Assembly: GCA_016721735.1 (NCBI GenBank)
Contig: JADKHM010000016.1
Span: forward strand, 124,001-188,000
DNA length: 64,000 bases
Reading direction: 5' to 3'
Source: Flavobacterium sp.
GTDB lineage: Bacteria > Bacteroidota > Bacteroidia > Flavobacteriales > Flavobacteriaceae
The notes beneath the pieces are model-generated. The model had not been told where the DNA came from, ran no database searches, and saw only the letters and a list, made by a program, of their open reading frames with translations. The position numbers and the translations under genes are program-made. Positions 9,808 through 19,465 of the stretch are shown one piece after another; within the stretch, counting starts at the first letter, position 1; each line of letters opens with the position of its first letter.

Positions 9808-10836
9808 GTGAAGATTCATGAAAAATACATGCGACGCTGCTTACAAATAGCCCAAAACGGAACGGCTGCAGCATTACCCAACCCAGCTGTTGGCGCCGTA
9901 ATTGTTTATGACAATCGCATCATCGGCGAAGGATTTACCTCAGCTTATGGCGGACCGCATGCAGAAGTGAATGCCATCAACTCCGTCAAAGACAAATCAC
10001 TCCTCGCAAAATCGACCATCTACGTCAGTTTAGAACCTTGCAGCCACTTTGGGAAAACACCTCCGTGTTGCGATTTGATTTTGAAGCATAATATTCCAAT
10101 CATCGTCATTGGTTGCCAAGATCCCAACGTCTTGGTTGCAGGAAAAAGCATCCAAAAACTCAATGCTACGGGAAAAGAAGTCGTGGTTGGCGTTTTAGAA
10201 AAAGAATGCCAAGATTCAAACCGACGATTTTTCACCTTTCACACCAAAAAAAGACCGTATATCATTCTGAAATGGGCAGAAAGTAAAGATGGTTTTATTG
10301 CGCCGACTTCATTAAGTAGGAAAAGTGACAATCAATTAAGTAGAAAACCCTTTTGGATTTCAAATAGCTATTCACGACAGTTAACGCACAAGTGGAGAAG
10401 CGAAGAACAAGCCATTCTAGTAGGAACGCAAACAGCAATTGACGATAACCCAAGATTAAATGTTAGAGATTGGTCGGGAAAAAGTCCTGTTAAAATTGTT
10501 TTAGACCAAAATAATCGAATTCCAAAAGAAAATTATATCTTTGATAATCGATCAAACACCATCGTTCTTTCGGCAGTAGATTTAGATTTCACAAATAAAA
10601 TTGCGGCACAAATCGCACATATTATTTATGAACGAAATATTGCTTCAGTGATTATTGAAGGTGGAAGACAAATGCTTCAAACTTTTATTGATGAAAATCT
10701 TTGGGACGAAGCACGCGTTTTTCGGGGCTCAATGATCTTGAATGAAGGTATAACAGCACCAGAATTTAGCGCGAAATTAACGGCTACCAAAGCTATAATT
10801 GATGACGAACTATTAATATTTACAAACCATGATTAA
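9808..10836 (+). CDS. ribD: Bifunctional riboflavin deaminase/reductase RibD
   Basis: Catalyses steps two and three of riboflavin synthesis: deamination of the pyrimidine, then reduction of the ribosyl chain. The N-terminal deaminase has the zinc site HAEV (H51, E53) with PCSHFGKTPPCC (C78, C87). The C-terminal reductase follows (KWAESKDGFIAP; IIEGGRQMLQTF). It is 342 aa, normal length. The start is a GTG: no ATG exists upstream in frame, and the N-terminus aligns with the family. A TATTTTTG box (9796-9803) sits directly before it, so the leader may be extremely short. The gene overlaps the following HAD gene by 8 bp. Confidence 0.95.
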   Translation: MKIHEKYMRRCLQIAQNGTAAALPNPAVGAVIVYDNRIIGEGFTSAYGGPHAEVNAINSVKDKSLLAKSTIYVSLEPCSHFGKTPPCCDLILKHNIPIIVIGCQDPNVLVAGKSIQKLNATGKEVVVGVLEKECQDSNRRFFTFHTKKRPYIILKWAESKDGFIAPTSLSRKSDNQLSRKPFWISNSYSRQLTHKWRSEEQAILVGTQTAIDDNPRLNVRDWSGKSPVKIVLDQNNRIPKENYIFDNRSNTIVLSAVDLDFTNKIAAQIAHIIYERNIASVIIEGGRQMLQTFIDENLWDEARVFRGSMILNEGITAPEFSAKLTATKAIIDDELLIFTNHD

Positions 10837-11429
10837 CACAATTATATTCGATTTTGGAGATATCTTTATCAATTTAGAAAAAGAAGCTACTATTGCAGAA
10901 TTTAAAAAATTAGGGCTGAACGGACCTAATGAGGAGTTGTTGATTATGAATGACATGTTCGAAAGAGGAAGAATCACCGAACAACAATTTATCGATGGTT
11001 TTAAAAAGTTTATTCCAGAAGCCGATGTACATCAAATCCGAAAAGCTTGGAATGCCGTCATTGGTGAATTTCCATTATATCGTCTAGAATTTCTACAAAT
11101 GCTTTCTAGCAAATACCGCTTGTTTTTATTGACAAATACAGATTCCATTCATATTAGTAGATTCGAACATATGGCGGGAATTTCTTTTTAAAGACTTTTA
11201 CCAATGCTTTGAAAAGATTTATTACTCTTTCGAAATGGGCATGAGGAAACCCGATGCGGAAATATTCAATCATCTACTCAAGAAACACGATTTGTCCCCG
11301 AAACGAACTTTATTTATTGATGACAAAAAGGAAAATACCGATGCCGCAGCAGCGCTTGGAATTCAGGTTTGGAATCTCAAAGTCGGAGAGGAAGATGTTG
11401 TAGATCTATTTGACAAACAACTTTTATAG
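10829..11429 (+). pseudogene. HAD-family hydrolase, frameshifted
   Basis: Two frames together give one HAD phosphatase of about 200 aa. Frame one (10829-11191) holds motif I as FDFGD and motif II as LLTNTDS. It stops just after HMAGISF. The next frame carries on as FKDFYQCFEKIYYSFEMG, the conserved Lys region RKPDAEIF and motif IV as FIDDKKEN, ending at 11429. The break falls in a T5/A3 tract at 11185-11192, which fits a homopolymer length error. Motif I has a second Gly-Asp (DFGD), not the usual DxD, so catalytic type is uncertain. It overlaps ribD and is followed closely by the YigZ gene, suggesting one operon. Confidence 0.85.
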
Positions 11430-11436
11430 TCCATTC

Positions 11437-12024
11437 TTGAAATCGACCGACACCTTTAGAACCCTTTCGACCGCTTCTGAAGAAATTCTTTTCAAAGAAA
11501 AAAACAGTAAATTTTACGGCTACGCTTACCCTATCACTTCAGAGGGTGACATCAAACCCATTATCGATAGTTTACAGAAAAAACATCACAATGCGGTTCA
11601 TTTTTGTTATGCCTATCAGTTGGGAACTTCAAAAGTAACCTACCGAGCCAATGACGACGGAGAACCCAGTAACAGTGCTGGTATGCCCATCTACGGACAG
11701 ATACAATCCTTCGATTTGACCAATGTTTTGATTGTCGTTGTTCGTTTTTTTGGAGGCATTAAATTAGGGGTTGGAGGTTTGATTTCAGCCTATAAAACAG
11801 CTGCACAAATGGCTTTAGAAAACGCGGAAATCATTTTGAAAACAATTGATGTACATTTTCTGGTAAGTTTCGATTATAAGAACATCAACAAAGTAATGCG
11901 CGTCGTAAAGGAAAAAAATCTGACCATAATCAGTCAACAGATGGATGAGAAATGCGAAATTGAAATTGCAACTCGACAAAAAAGTAATGAATCAATATCC
12001 TACACCTTTATTCAATTTATTTGA
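11437..12024 (+). CDS. YigZ/IMPACT family protein
   Basis: A 195-aa protein of the YigZ/UPF0029 family. Bacterial members have been linked to ribosome or RNA-associated roles, but no enzymatic activity can be read from the sequence. The family signature NDDGEPSNSAGMP is followed by VVRFFGGIKLGVGGL, then a ferredoxin-like C-terminal domain. There is no ATG near the 5' end. I choose TTG at 11437 (MKSTDTFRTL), 7 bp after the HAD stop; another TTG at 11410 would overlap the HAD gene. It probably belongs to the ribD-HAD operon. Confidence 0.88.
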   Translation: MKSTDTFRTLSTASEEILFKEKNSKFYGYAYPITSEGDIKPIIDSLQKKHHNAVHFCYAYQLGTSKVTYRANDDGEPSNSAGMPIYGQIQSFDLTNVLIVVVRFFGGIKLGVGGLISAYKTAAQMALENAEIILKTIDVHFLVSFDYKNINKVMRVVKEKNLTIISQQMDEKCEIEIATRQKSNESISYTFIQFI

Positions 12025-12050
12025 AATTGACATCAAAATTAAGGACTAAA

Positions 12051-12452
12051 CTACGAATGAATTACTTCTAAAATTTCGGCTGGAGGAACCATCGGCCTAC
12101 CTGTTTTCATATTGACAAAGACCAAAATAAAATGTGCAGTTGTTAATAAGTCGTTTTCTTCACCCCAAATTTCACAATCAAATTCTATCTTAACGGAACT
12201 GTATTTTTTGAATTTGGTTTTGATGGTGAGTAAATCGTCATATCGTGCTGGCTTCTTATAATTTAGCGTCATTGAAACAATGGGCAAGGCAATTCCGTTT
12301 TCTTCAAGGCTTTTGTAAGAAATCCCTTTGTCTCTAAGCCATTCCACTCTTCCTATTTCAAAATAGGGTATATAATTACCATGATAAACAACCCCCATTT
12401 GGTCTGTTTCTGAATAACGAACACGAACTTGAATTTGATGACTTCCATACAA
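12051..12452 (-). CDS. Acyl-CoA thioesterase, YbgC/4HBT type
   Basis: A 133-aa single hotdog-fold domain. The active-site region SETDQMGVVYHGNYIPYFE contains Asp17 and the GVVYHGNY helix typical of YbgC/4-hydroxybenzoyl-CoA thioesterases, which hydrolyse short or medium acyl-CoA in the cytosol. It converges on the YigZ gene and diverges from dnaA across a 195-bp AT-rich gap. Substrate cannot be assigned from sequence. Confidence 0.92.
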   Translation of the reverse strand: MYGSHQIQVRVRYSETDQMGVVYHGNYIPYFEIGRVEWLRDKGISYKSLEENGIALPIVSMTLNYKKPARYDDLLTIKTKFKKYSSVKIEFDCEIWGEENDLLTTAHFILVFVNMKTGRPMVPPAEILEVIHS

Positions 12453-12647
12453 ATTTTCTTATATTTCTCGGTTTATAGAGCCAAATAAAAAGGAAGTCTT
12501 ACAATAATATTTTTTATAAATCAACCTCTATTTTATTTTTTTTTAACGATTTTTGTTCACATATTTGTTACCCCAAAATGAGAGAAAAAAACAACTGTTT
12601 TTCTTTGTAGGATAACCTTTAATAAAAATACAAATTTACAACTAATT

Positions 12648-14075
12648 ATGAGCAAAACTGCGCAATCAGTATGGGAAAATTGTCTGCTTTTCATAAAAGA
12701 CAATATCCAAGATCAAGCTTACAAAACTTGGTTTGAACCGATTAAGTCTGTTGAGCTTACCGATAATGCTCTTTACATACAAGTTCCTAGTAAATTTTTC
12801 TACGAATGGTTGGAAGAACATTACGTAAAATTGTTAAAAGTTGCACTTACTAAAGAGCTTGGGAAAAATGCCAAGTTACTCTATAAAATTAAAATGGAAA
12901 ACACCTACGGTAACAAACAACCTTTTATGGAACAGTTACCTAGTGCGCATAGAAGTTCTATGAAACCTCAAGAAGTAGATGCTCCCTTTAAAAATTTAAG
13001 CCCGGAACTGAAAAATCCTTTCGTGATTCCTGGAATTCGAAACCTTAAGATTGAATCGCAGTTAAATGCCAATTATAGCTTTGAGAATTTTCTTGAAGGA
13101 GATTCTAACCGATTAGCCCGTTCTGCAGGTATGGCTGTTGCCAACAAACCTGGCGGAACCTCTTTTAATCCGCTGCTGATTTTTGGTGGCGTTGGTTTAG
13201 GAAAAACACACTTGGCTCACGCAATTGGTGTTGAAATTAAAGATAAATATCCTGAAAAAACAGTCTTATATATTTCAGCCGAAATTTTCACTCAGCAATA
13301 TATTGATTCTGTAACGAAAAATAACAGAAACGATTTTATTCACTTCTATGCATTAATTGATGTCTTGATTATAGATGACGTTCAATTCTTATCAGGAAAA
13401 TCAGGAACTCAAGACGTTTTCTTTCATATTTTCAACTATTTGCACCAAAATGGCAAACAGGTAATTTTGACTTCGGACAAAGCACCTGTTGACATGCAAG
13501 ATATCGAACAAAGATTGCTTTCTCGTTTCAAATGGGGACTTTCAGCAGAATTGCATCAACCCGATTACGAAACCAGAATTTCTATCTTAAAAAACATTCT
13601 ATACCGTGACGGCGTAGATATGCCAGACGAAATCATCGAGTACGTGGCTCGCAATATCAAATCTAATGTTAGAGAATTAGAAGGTGCAATTATTTCTTTG
13701 ATTGCCCAATCTTCATTCAATAAAAAAGAAGTGACTATCGATTTGGCGAAACACGTTGTTGAAAAATTCGTGAAAAACGTCAAAAGAGAAATTTCTATCG
13801 AATACATTCAGAAAACAGTTTCAGACTACTTCCAATTGGATTTAGAAATTTTACAATCTAAAACCAGAAAAAGACATGTGGTTCAAGCGAGACAACTGGC
13901 GATGTTTTTTGCAAAGAAATTTACAAAAGCATCTTTAGCCAATATTGGCTCGCAGATTGGAGACCGTGATCACGCTACCGTATTACATGCTTGCAAAACG
14001 GTTGATAATTTAGTAGCTACTGACAAGCAATTCAAAAAATTTGTGGAAGACATTCACAAAAAATTATCCTTGTAA
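12648..14075 (+). CDS. dnaA: Chromosomal replication initiator DnaA
   Basis: Binds DnaA boxes and opens the origin. The 475-aa protein has the N-terminal helicase-loading domain (VWENCLLFIKDNI), a linker, the AAA+ domain with Walker A GGVGLGKTH (180-188) and Walker B IIDDVQ (241-246), a sensor 1 region (VILTSDK), and the C-terminal DNA-binding signature GDRDHATVLHACK (438-450). The ATG at 12648 gives the expected MSKTAQSVWENC start. I see no clear cluster of DnaA boxes in the 195 bp upstream, so an adjacent origin is not supported. The low-Mr phosphatase gene starts 2 bp after its stop. Confidence 0.97.
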   Translation: MSKTAQSVWENCLLFIKDNIQDQAYKTWFEPIKSVELTDNALYIQVPSKFFYEWLEEHYVKLLKVALTKELGKNAKLLYKIKMENTYGNKQPFMEQLPSAHRSSMKPQEVDAPFKNLSPELKNPFVIPGIRNLKIESQLNANYSFENFLEGDSNRLARSAGMAVANKPGGTSFNPLLIFGGVGLGKTHLAHAIGVEIKDKYPEKTVLYISAEIFTQQYIDSVTKNNRNDFIHFYALIDVLIIDDVQFLSGKSGTQDVFFHIFNYLHQNGKQVILTSDKAPVDMQDIEQRLLSRFKWGLSAELHQPDYETRISILKNILYRDGVDMPDEIIEYVARNIKSNVRELEGAIISLIAQSSFNKKEVTIDLAKHVVEKFVKNVKREISIEYIQKTVSDYFQLDLEILQSKTRKRHVVQARQLAMFFAKKFTKASLANIGSQIGDRDHATVLHACKTVDNLVATDKQFKKFVEDIHKKLSL

Positions 14076-14077
14076 AA

Positions 14078-14548
14078 ATGTCGGTTAAGATTTTAATGGT
14101 TTGCCTTGGTAACATCTGCCGATCTCCTTTGGCAGAAGGACTTTTAATGTCCAAACTTCCTAAAGATCAATTTTATGTTGATTCCGCCGGCAAAGGTAAA
14201 TGGCACATAGGCAAACAACCCGACGAGCGTTCTATTGCAATTGCAAAAAAAAATGGCATCGACATTTCGCAACAACGCGGAAAACACTTTACGCCAGCTG
14301 ATTTTGACGACTATGATTATATTTACGTAATGGACTCTTCCAATTACGATGATGTTATTAGTTTAGCCCAAAATCAAGAACAAAAGGCAAAAGTGCAACT
14401 GATTCTCAATGAAATTTTTCCTGGAGAAAACGTAGATGTACCCGATCCTTATTACGGTTCACAATTTGGTTTCGAAACCGTTTTTAAGATGTTAGATGAA
14501 ACTTGTGACAATATTGCAGAAAAGCTAATGGCAAAACACACCTCCTAA
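14078..14548 (+). CDS. Low-molecular-weight protein-tyrosine phosphatase
   Basis: A 156-aa cytoplasmic phosphatase. The P-loop CLGNICRS (Cys9 nucleophile, Arg15) is at the N-terminus, and the general-acid loop is VPDPYYG (Asp123). Family members act on phosphotyrosine proteins or small phosphoesters. It sits directly after dnaA and 3 bp before the methylase gene, a tight cluster that suggests co-transcription. No tyrosine kinase is nearby to identify its partner. Confidence 0.93.
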   Translation: MSVKILMVCLGNICRSPLAEGLLMSKLPKDQFYVDSAGKGKWHIGKQPDERSIAIAKKNGIDISQQRGKHFTPADFDDYDYIYVMDSSNYDDVISLAQNQEQKAKVQLILNEIFPGENVDVPDPYYGSQFGFETVFKMLDETCDNIAEKLMAKHTS

Positions 14549-14551
14549 TTC

Positions 14552-15331
14552 ATGAATACAATACCTCGTGGAAAACTGTATTTAATCCCCATAACACTTG
14601 GAGAAAACGAACCTTTAGAAGTTTTACCCATTACCGTCAAAAATACTATTGCAGCAATAGACGACTACATTGTCGAAAATGAAAAGACCGCCAGGAAATT
14701 CATCAAAAGTATATGTCCTGAAAAAGTGCAGGCAACACTCCGATTGTCTACTTTGAATAAACATACCCAAATCGAGGAACATAAGAAAATGTTACAAGCC
14801 TGTCTAGAAGGAAGAAACACGGGTATTATGAGTGAATCTGGCTGTCCAGGTGTTGCCGATCCTGGCGCAGTAATTGTAAAAATAGCTCATGAAATGGGCA
14901 TTCAAGTGATTCCTTTGGTTGGACCTTCTTCTATTTTACTCGCCTTGATGGCTTCTGGAATGAACGGACAAAGTTTTGCTTTCAATGGCTATCTACCCAT
15001 AGATAAGTCAGAAAAAAAGTCGGCTTTGAAAAACCTAGAGAAACTATCTGACGATAAAAACCAAACGCAAATCTTTATAGAGACACCTTATCGGAACAAC
15101 AAACTACTTGAAGATATGCTGCAGATTTTGCAACCCAACACCCATCTTTGCGTTGCCGCCGATATCACCCTTGAAACTGAATACATCAAAACTTTACGTG
15201 TTCAAGATTGGAAAAAAACAAAAATAGATTTACACAACAGACCACCATTTTCATCATACATAAAAAAAAAAGCCGCTTTGAGAGGTTTTTCTTTATTTTT
15301 TATTTTACAATTGGATCATTTTCAGCAATAA
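14552..15331 (+). CDS. RsmI-like tetrapyrrole-methylase-family methyltransferase
   Basis: A SAM-dependent methyltransferase of the RsmI/tetrapyrrole methylase fold, seen in GKLYLIPITLG, SESGCPGVADPGA and VGPSSILLALMASG. The family includes the enzyme that 2'-O-methylates 16S rRNA C1402; this is the shorter, diverged Bacteroidota form, so target RNA is uncertain. The C-terminal part is suspect. After LHNRPP (nt 15247) the next frame reads IFIIHK, a usual family ending, so a base is probably missing there. The true protein would then end near 15270, and the last 20 or so residues given here would be spurious. The 3' end overlaps the convergent gene by 32 bp. Confidence 0.82.
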   Translation: MNTIPRGKLYLIPITLGENEPLEVLPITVKNTIAAIDDYIVENEKTARKFIKSICPEKVQATLRLSTLNKHTQIEEHKKMLQACLEGRNTGIMSESGCPGVADPGAVIVKIAHEMGIQVIPLVGPSSILLALMASGMNGQSFAFNGYLPIDKSEKKSALKNLEKLSDDKNQTQIFIETPYRNNKLLEDMLQILQPNTHLCVAADITLETEYIKTLRVQDWKKTKIDLHNRPPFSSYIKKKAALRGFSLFFILQLDHFQQ

Positions 15332-15881
15332 TTCCGGTAGTTTCATAACCACCAAAATCTCGCATATAAGTCTTAACTGAGGTCCCGTATTCATCTTTAC
15401 ATTTTCTAGAACCGTTACTGTTTAAAAACCTTTTTACTGAACCTACACCACCTAAATGGGCAGCTGCTAAAATTCCTGATTCGGTAACTTTAACTCCTCC
15501 AATAATTTTTCCAGAAAATTTTTCGATTTCGTCTTTCAATTCCCATTTGTTTTTAGACAAAAGTGTAACAAACGCTTTTTCTTGCAACTTTGGACTATTC
15601 AAAAAAGATAAACTGTCATTTATGCCAATTGTTTTCAAGGTTTCTGAACCAAATTGGTATTTTCCCATATATCCCAACGAATTGATTTTATGGTATTTCC
15701 CTTGAGATTCTTTAAAAGCGATGGCTTCTTTGAATCCAATAAAGAATTTTCCGGTAAAAGGGACATTTAAATTAGTGTAATCTTTTTGTTCTAGAGAAGG
15801 GAATGAATAAGATAATTCATCATTTTGGTTAAATACCCGATTACTAAAATAAACTAGTATAAAAGACCATTTTTTTATCAT
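15300..15881 (-). CDS. Secreted lysozyme/transglycosylase-like protein
   Basis: A 193-aa protein with a hydrophobic N-terminus consistent with a signal peptide (MIKKWSFILVYF, imperfect). The core resembles small lysozyme/lytic-transglycosylase folds: AIAFKESQGKY with a candidate catalytic Glu, then GYMGKYQFG, and later LAAAHLGGVGSVKRFL. Such proteins cleave peptidoglycan, and the neighbouring minus-strand cluster includes mltG. The fold call is from motif likeness only. It has its own promoter and converges on the methylase gene. Confidence 0.7.
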   Translation of the reverse strand: MIKKWSFILVYFSNRVFNQNDELSYSFPSLEQKDYTNLNVPFTGKFFIGFKEAIAFKESQGKYHKINSLGYMGKYQFGSETLKTIGINDSLSFLNSPKLQEKAFVTLLSKNKWELKDEIEKFSGKIIGGVKVTESGILAAAHLGGVGSVKRFLNSNGSRKCKDEYGTSVKTYMRDFGGYETTGIIAENDPIVK

Positions 15882-15928
15882 ATTTTATTTTTCTTCATGA
15901 CCTGTCACATCAAGAAATTTCTACGGTG

Positions 15929-15959
15929 CAAATATACAATAAAAAATAGAAAACTGAAA
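15929..15959 (-). promoter_or_regulatory. Bacteroidota-type promoter
   Basis: On the minus strand TTTC-N19-TATATTTG matches the -33/-7 pattern (TTTG, TAnnTTTG) with the preferred 19-nt spacing. It lies about 50 bp upstream of the lysozyme-like gene. Confidence 0.55.
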
Positions 15960-15978
15960 ATCAATCAGTTAAAGTTTT

Positions 15979-16887
15979 CTAAAAGTACAAGTAGTAAAAT
16001 TTTGACTTTCCTTTACCATTGATTTCAAACGTTGGAGCAGGGATTTTGATGGTATTAAAAATTGAAAAAAAAGTTTTCAAAAGAGGTGATTTTGTCTCAA
16101 TTTTAGTCAAATCGGCATCAAAACTGAAATAAAATTGTCGGAATCTTTTCGATTCTGGAAGAAAAACGGTGTTGACCAATTCCTCATTTCCAGTAATCAT
16201 GCCTTCTGCTCCATAACCAAAAGCTAAATTCAACCAATTAGGCATTTTTGATTCTTTAAAAAAGAATGTAAATTGGCAGATAACCAATACGTTTGACCAT
16301 TATAATCTTTAAGAATTTGTTCATTTAGCGAACTTCCCAACACATTAGGACGAACTGGAGGCATAAGGCGTGGTATGAAACGAGAATTTTGGGACGATAC
16401 GTTGTGCTTTCCACAGTAATTGCTGTGAAACCAGAAGCGCGGTTCCTGTTGCATTGGCAGCAACATCGCCCAAGGATGCTCCCCAATTCGAAGAATAACC
16501 ATCCATCACCTCAACAGCGGTGAGAAAGCCGAATCCTAAAGTGGCACCATAAATCAACTGGTTTTTGTTGCTAACACCGCTCCATGCCAAAAGTTCTTTA
16601 CCAAAATTCCCCAGATGATAAGCAGAAAAAACATGGCCTGCTTTATCCATTTGAAGCCACTCCGCATTATCATTTACGAATTGAAAATCAGATCTAGGAT
16701 AATCAGCATACCATAACTCATTTAAACTCACCAAAACACCTGCTGTCAATACTGCCTCTGATATAACGACCGCATTTCTTCTGGCATGATTAAGAGAATC
16801 AGCTGGTTTTAAAAAAGAAAATTTATCTTTGAGCAAACAAAAAAGAAAAATACAAATAAACTGGAAAAAATAAAATTGAAATCTCAA
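15979..16887 (-). pseudogene. DUF2279 (YfiM-like) lipoprotein/secreted protein, frameshifted
   Basis: Three frames join into one DUF2279 protein of about 300 aa. Part one (from a TTG at 16887) has a signal-like MRFQFYFFQFICIFLFCLL and the conserved DKAGHVFSAYHLG and VEVMDGYSSNWGASLGD. Part two starts at RPNVLGSSLNEQ and part three at FFKESKMPNWLN, ending at 15979. One break is near 16355-16365; the other is in a T6 run at about 16257-16262 where a seventh T would restore the frame. The start TTG lies 2 nt after the restored mltG stop. Function of the family is unknown; it is envelope associated. Confidence 0.8.
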
Positions 16888-16889
16888 CT

Positions 16890-17932
16890 CTATCTTTAAT
16901 GCCTTGTTGATTGACCCAAGCAACATATTTCTGACGATTGGCTTCATGCTGCGCTGGAGTAACGGCAAATTCATGATAGCCAAAATTAGTTACACTAGCA
17001 CAAAAATAAATATAATTGTGTTTTTCAGGATTCAAAACAGCATCCAATGCAGTAATGTCGGGCATAGCTATGGGCCCGGGTGGTAATCCTTGGTACATAT
17101 AGGTATTGTAAGGGGAATCCGTAACCAAATCTTTATTCAAAACTCTTTTAATTACCTGATTAAAATCATTAGATTGCAATTTCACCGCATAAATCACGGT
17201 TGGGTCTGCTTCTAACTTCATCCCTTTTTGTAAACGGTTAAGATAAACCCCTGCAACAATTGGTCGTTCGTCTTTCTTAACGGTTTCCTTGTGTACAATA
17301 GAAGCCAAAATGGAAACTTGAATCGGAGTTAAATTCAGTTGCTTTGCTTTTTCCAAGCGCTCTTCATTCCAAAATTTGCGATATTCCTTAGCCATTTTAT
17401 CTCGGAATTTCGTAGCACAAGTATTCCAGAAAAACTCATATGAATTCGGAACAAACATACTCAAAACATTTTCCCTCGTAAATCCATTTTCCTCAAAAAT
17501 GACTCATCCGTAAAAGCATTCATCAAACTCAAACTATCTGCTTCTATTTGAGAACCTATTCTGCCAGCGAAATTTTCCAGTCGTTCTTGATTGTTGAACG
17601 CCAAATTTACGGGTACATTCTGACGCAACGAATTGATAATATCATTACTATTCATTCCTTTTTCAATAAGAAACTTCCTGACTTATCCTGTCGCTCTGGA
17701 TATGATTTTTTTTATTGGCCACCATTTCAAAACGATCCATATCCTCAATATAAGGACTGACGATAGCTTTCACCTGATCATAAGTAGCTTCTGTCGGAAC
17801 ATAAACATATACTTCATTTTCCGAAAAGCGAGTATTATCAGAAAATATATCTCTGTACATCATATAGCCGTAAATTATTAGTACAGTAATGACAATAACA
17901 GACACGATGGCGGCAATTTTTTTAAAATTCAA
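16890..17932 (-). pseudogene. mltG: Endolytic transglycosylase MltG, frameshifted
   Basis: Membrane-anchored YceG/MltG enzyme that cuts nascent glycan strands. The N-terminus MNFKKIAAIVSVIVITVLIIYGY is one membrane segment. The catalytic region has ASIVHKETVKKDERPIVAGV with the conserved Glu, and QGLPPGPIAMP. Three indels break it. One is an A8 tract near 17706-17713 (after ANKK, the other frame reads SYPERQDKSGSFLL). A missing base near 17497 lets FLEENGFTRENVL be read. A missing A near 16893 would give QQGIKR-stop. With these corrections it is about 347 aa, the family length. Its start overlaps the GNAT stop by 11 bp. Confidence 0.88.
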
Positions 17933-18474
17933 AATAGATATATTTAAGATGATTAATTAATTGAAATAGGACTTCGTCTTTGTATTTTCCATCAATCAAA
18001 TTCCATTGTTTTTTGATACCAATGTTTTGAAACCCAAAATTAGCAAAAAGAGCTAAACTAGCCTTATTATCTAAATCAATATTAGCGTACAATTGATGTA
18101 AATTTAATTTAGTAAAAGAATATTGAATCAATAATTCTAATGCTTCAGCTCCAATTCCCGAATTTCTATCTTCTTGAATTTTGAATTAGTATACCCACTC
18201 CTGCCCTATTATTTCTAGGATCAAAATCAAATAAATCAATTAATCCAATGGCTTCAGTATCCTGATTGCGACAAATTACCAAACGCAATTGCTTGGCTTC
18301 ATAAATATCTTGATGGGCATTTTCTAAATACTGACGGATTAGAAATCGGCTGTAAGGAGTTTGCGTATTGCTCACTTCCCAAATCGATTCGTTATTTTCA
18401 ATAGCATACAAATACTCTAAATCACTAGGTTCGAGTGCTCTCAAATAAATAGAATTTCCTTTAAGTGTTACCAT
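17922..18474 (-). pseudogene. GNAT acetyltransferase (RimJ/RimL type), frameshifted
   Basis: Cytoplasmic N-acetyltransferase of about 180 aa in two frames. The first (18474 to about 18190) has YLRALEPSDLEYLY and IGLIDLFDFDPRNNRAGVGI. The second carries on as KIQEDRNSGIGAEALELL, the acetyl-CoA loop, then LHQLYANIDLDNKASLALF. The break is in the AT-rich stretch 18176-18190. The ATG overlaps the dapF stop, and its end overlaps the mltG start, so dapF-GNAT-mltG-DUF2279 read as one operon. Acceptor unknown. Confidence 0.85.
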
Positions 18475-19246
18475 TGAATAGTTCCTTTAAAGACAAAAGT
18501 AGCTGGTCCTTTCAAAAACACGTTTGTGTAACTTGCCTTTTTTTCAAAAGAAACTTCAAGCTTCCCACCTTCTACCGCAATATCAATAGTATTGGCCAGA
18601 GATCTTCCAGTCGCGTGCATAGCAATAGCTACAGCAGTCGCGCCTGTGCCGCAAGAAAGAGTTTCATCCTCAACGCCACGTTCGTAGGTTCTTATTGCAA
18701 AAGATCTTTATCCATTTGCTTTACAAAATTTACGTTACTTCCAGCGTCGCCGTAAAGTTGACCGTATCTAATTTGACTTCCTATCGTTTTTACATCGGTG
18801 CGTCGCAAATCTTCAACTATAGTAACATGATGTGGAGAACCGGTATTTAGAAAAACGTAATCAGGTTGAATATCGATATGAGAGACATCGCTCATTTGAA
18901 GCGAAACAATATTATGGTCAAATATCGTAGCGTGGTGTAACCCATCTACTGCGGAAAATACGGCATGATCAGTAATTAGTCCAAGTTGTTTTGCAAAAGC
19001 GACGATGCATCTTCCACCATTGCCACACATCGAACTCGGATTGCCATCGGAGTTATAATAAACCATCTTGAAATTAGTGTCAACGTCATTTTCTAGCAAT
19101 ATGAGGCCGTCGCCACCAATTCCAAAGCGACGATCACACAAATGTTTCACCAAAGCATAATCTTCTTTTGGAAAAATCAACCCACGATTATCAATCATGA
19201 CAAAATCATTTCCAGTGCCTTCGTATTTATAAAATAAAATCTCCAT
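18468..19246 (-). pseudogene. dapF: Diaminopimelate epimerase, frameshifted
   Basis: Converts LL- to meso-diaminopimelate for lysine and peptidoglycan synthesis. Both catalytic cysteines are encoded: SMCGNGGRC in frame one and LSCGTGATA in frame two. Frame one stops after MDKDLLQ (18692); reading one extra T in the TTTT run there gives DKDLFAIRTYERGVEDE and continues to GTIQW-stop at 18468. Corrected length is 259 aa, normal. Because this enzyme is normally essential in bacteria with DAP-type walls, the frameshift is most likely a sequence error. Confidence 0.92.
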
Positions 19247-19465
19247 AATGGGTTTGAAAGGAAGTAAAGGTACAAATTCTATCCAAAAAGAATGGACAAT
19301 TTTATTTGGCGACGTGGGTTTCTTAATGTTATTAAAAAACTATCCCAAGAGAACGTTAAGTCTTGTTAAACGACCGTTAAACTCTTTTTCAAAAAACAAT
19401 ACTTTATTAATTTTACGTTCACTTTAAATAAAATTATTTCGTTTCATTAAAATGATCAAACAACC

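Noticed and set aside
12453..12647. Possible oriC upstream of dnaA
   Set aside because: The gap is AT-rich but I see no cluster of DnaA boxes; strand-skew analysis of the whole genome would decide.
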